Origin: Brucella tritici
GTDB taxonomy: Bacteria; Pseudomonadota; Alphaproteobacteria; Rhizobiales; Rhizobiaceae
Assembly (NCBI RefSeq): GCF_902825325.1
Contig: NZ_CADEAR010000006.1
Coordinates: forward strand, 1-64,000
Length of the DNA: 64,000 nucleotides
Direction of reading: 5' to 3'
A program made the position numbers and the translations under genes. The notes below the pieces were generated by a model that was given only the letters and a program-made list of their open reading frames with translations, ran no database searches and was not told the DNA's origin. Shown here piece by piece: positions 63,864-64,000 of the stretch (its first letter is position 1; every line of letters starts with the position of its first letter).

Positions 63864-64000
63864 ATGGAAACTAAAGCCAATTACGTACTGGTGGGTGTGT
63901 TTACGCTGATCGTCAGCCTGTTGGCTTTCGCATTCGTGTTCTGGATCGCCCGTTTCGGGGAAGCACGCGATTCTCTGGAGCTCGATGTTCGTATCCCGGG
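63864..64000 (+). CDS. mlaD: MlaD/MCE-family protein, 3' part cut off by window edge
   Basis: Begins 3 bases after mlaF with METKANYVLVGVFTLIVSLL, an N-terminal anchor helix typical of MlaD/MCE proteins, then FAFVFWIARFGEARDSLELD. Only 45 codons are inside the window. The MCE protein forms the periplasmic lipid-carrying ring of the Mla complex. Position in the mlaEFD order supports the call; the mce domain itself lies beyond the edge. Confidence 0.85.
   Translation, partial: METKANYVLVGVFTLIVSLLAFAFVFWIARFGEARDSLELDVRIP

Overview
The window looks like a stretch of the main chromosome of a Brucella/Ochrobactrum-type bacterium (Alphaproteobacteria, Hyphomicrobiales). The signs are an Omp2-family porin, a BepC-like TolC, the cyclic beta-1,2-glucan exporter Cgt/NdvA, a PopZ gene next to valS, an ATP12 chaperone gene and the glnB-glnA pair. 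Almost everything is ordinary core-genome content in short, closely packed operons. I see no CRISPR array, insertion sequence, prophage or integrase. All product names rest on reading the translations and motifs; no database search was run.

Layout. 1-800: two coupled unknown genes running off the left edge, then tRNA-Thr(TGT). 0.95-5.4 kb: NAD kinase, a DEAD-box RNA helicase, a TfoX-N protein, an A-type Fe-S carrier, a secreted protein and a CopZ-like metal-binding protein behind a CueR-type promoter. 5.7-13.5 kb: Pcm, TolC, PopZ, ValS and a FadL-type outer-membrane protein. 13.5-17.7 kb (minus): a beta-hydroxyacid dehydrogenase, a glutathione transferase, and a polar amino-acid importer (binding protein plus two permeases, no ATPase). 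18.0-21.8 kb: molybdenum cofactor genes mobB-mobA-(DMT transporter) and moaA, then a DUF971 protein. 21.8-24.7 kb: two regulator/enzyme pairs, MarR/hydrolase and TetR/SDR, each with visible inverted-repeat operators. 24.7-28.8 kb: a palindromic intergenic repeat, class I fumarase and an L,D-transpeptidase. 28.9-31.1 kb: tRNA-Val(CAC) followed by a gene-poor pocket with very small orphan ORFs.

31.1-35.4 kb: an omp2-type porin with an in-frame amber codon, a GAF-GGDEF diguanylate cyclase, and cgt. 35.7-39.1 kb: RluA-type synthase, DMT transporter, HAD hydrolase and ATP12. 39.3-41.1 kb (minus): glnBA behind a sigma-54 promoter. 41.4-48.9 kb: Nnr, a small secreted protein, Gph, RpiA, a DUF2059 protein, Gor, class II DAHP synthase and DgkA. 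49.0-55.2 kb: NadE, GltX, a lipoprotein whose 3' end runs antisense into gltX, and the malic enzyme MaeB. 55.4-58.7 kb: an atypical SDR and two divergent citrate-synthase genes, one with an N-terminal helix-turn-helix. 58.8-64.0 kb: an LpxH-like phosphoesterase coupled to a glycosyltransferase, a dipeptide epimerase, and the start of an Mla-type lipid transport operon (MlaE, MlaF, partial MlaD) cut by the right edge.

Functionally the window is rich in envelope genes (TolC, FadL-like, porin, Cgt, L,D-transpeptidase, DgkA, LpxH-like/glycosyltransferase, Mla) and central metabolism (FumA, MaeB, citrate synthases, GlnA, RpiA, NAD and redox enzymes). I did not find a convincing undescribed multi-gene system. 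The best leads are the amber-interrupted porin, the mirrored TetR/SDR operators, the HTH/citrate-synthase pair, the atypical SDR, the tandem palindrome before valS and the small-ORF pocket after tRNA-Val.
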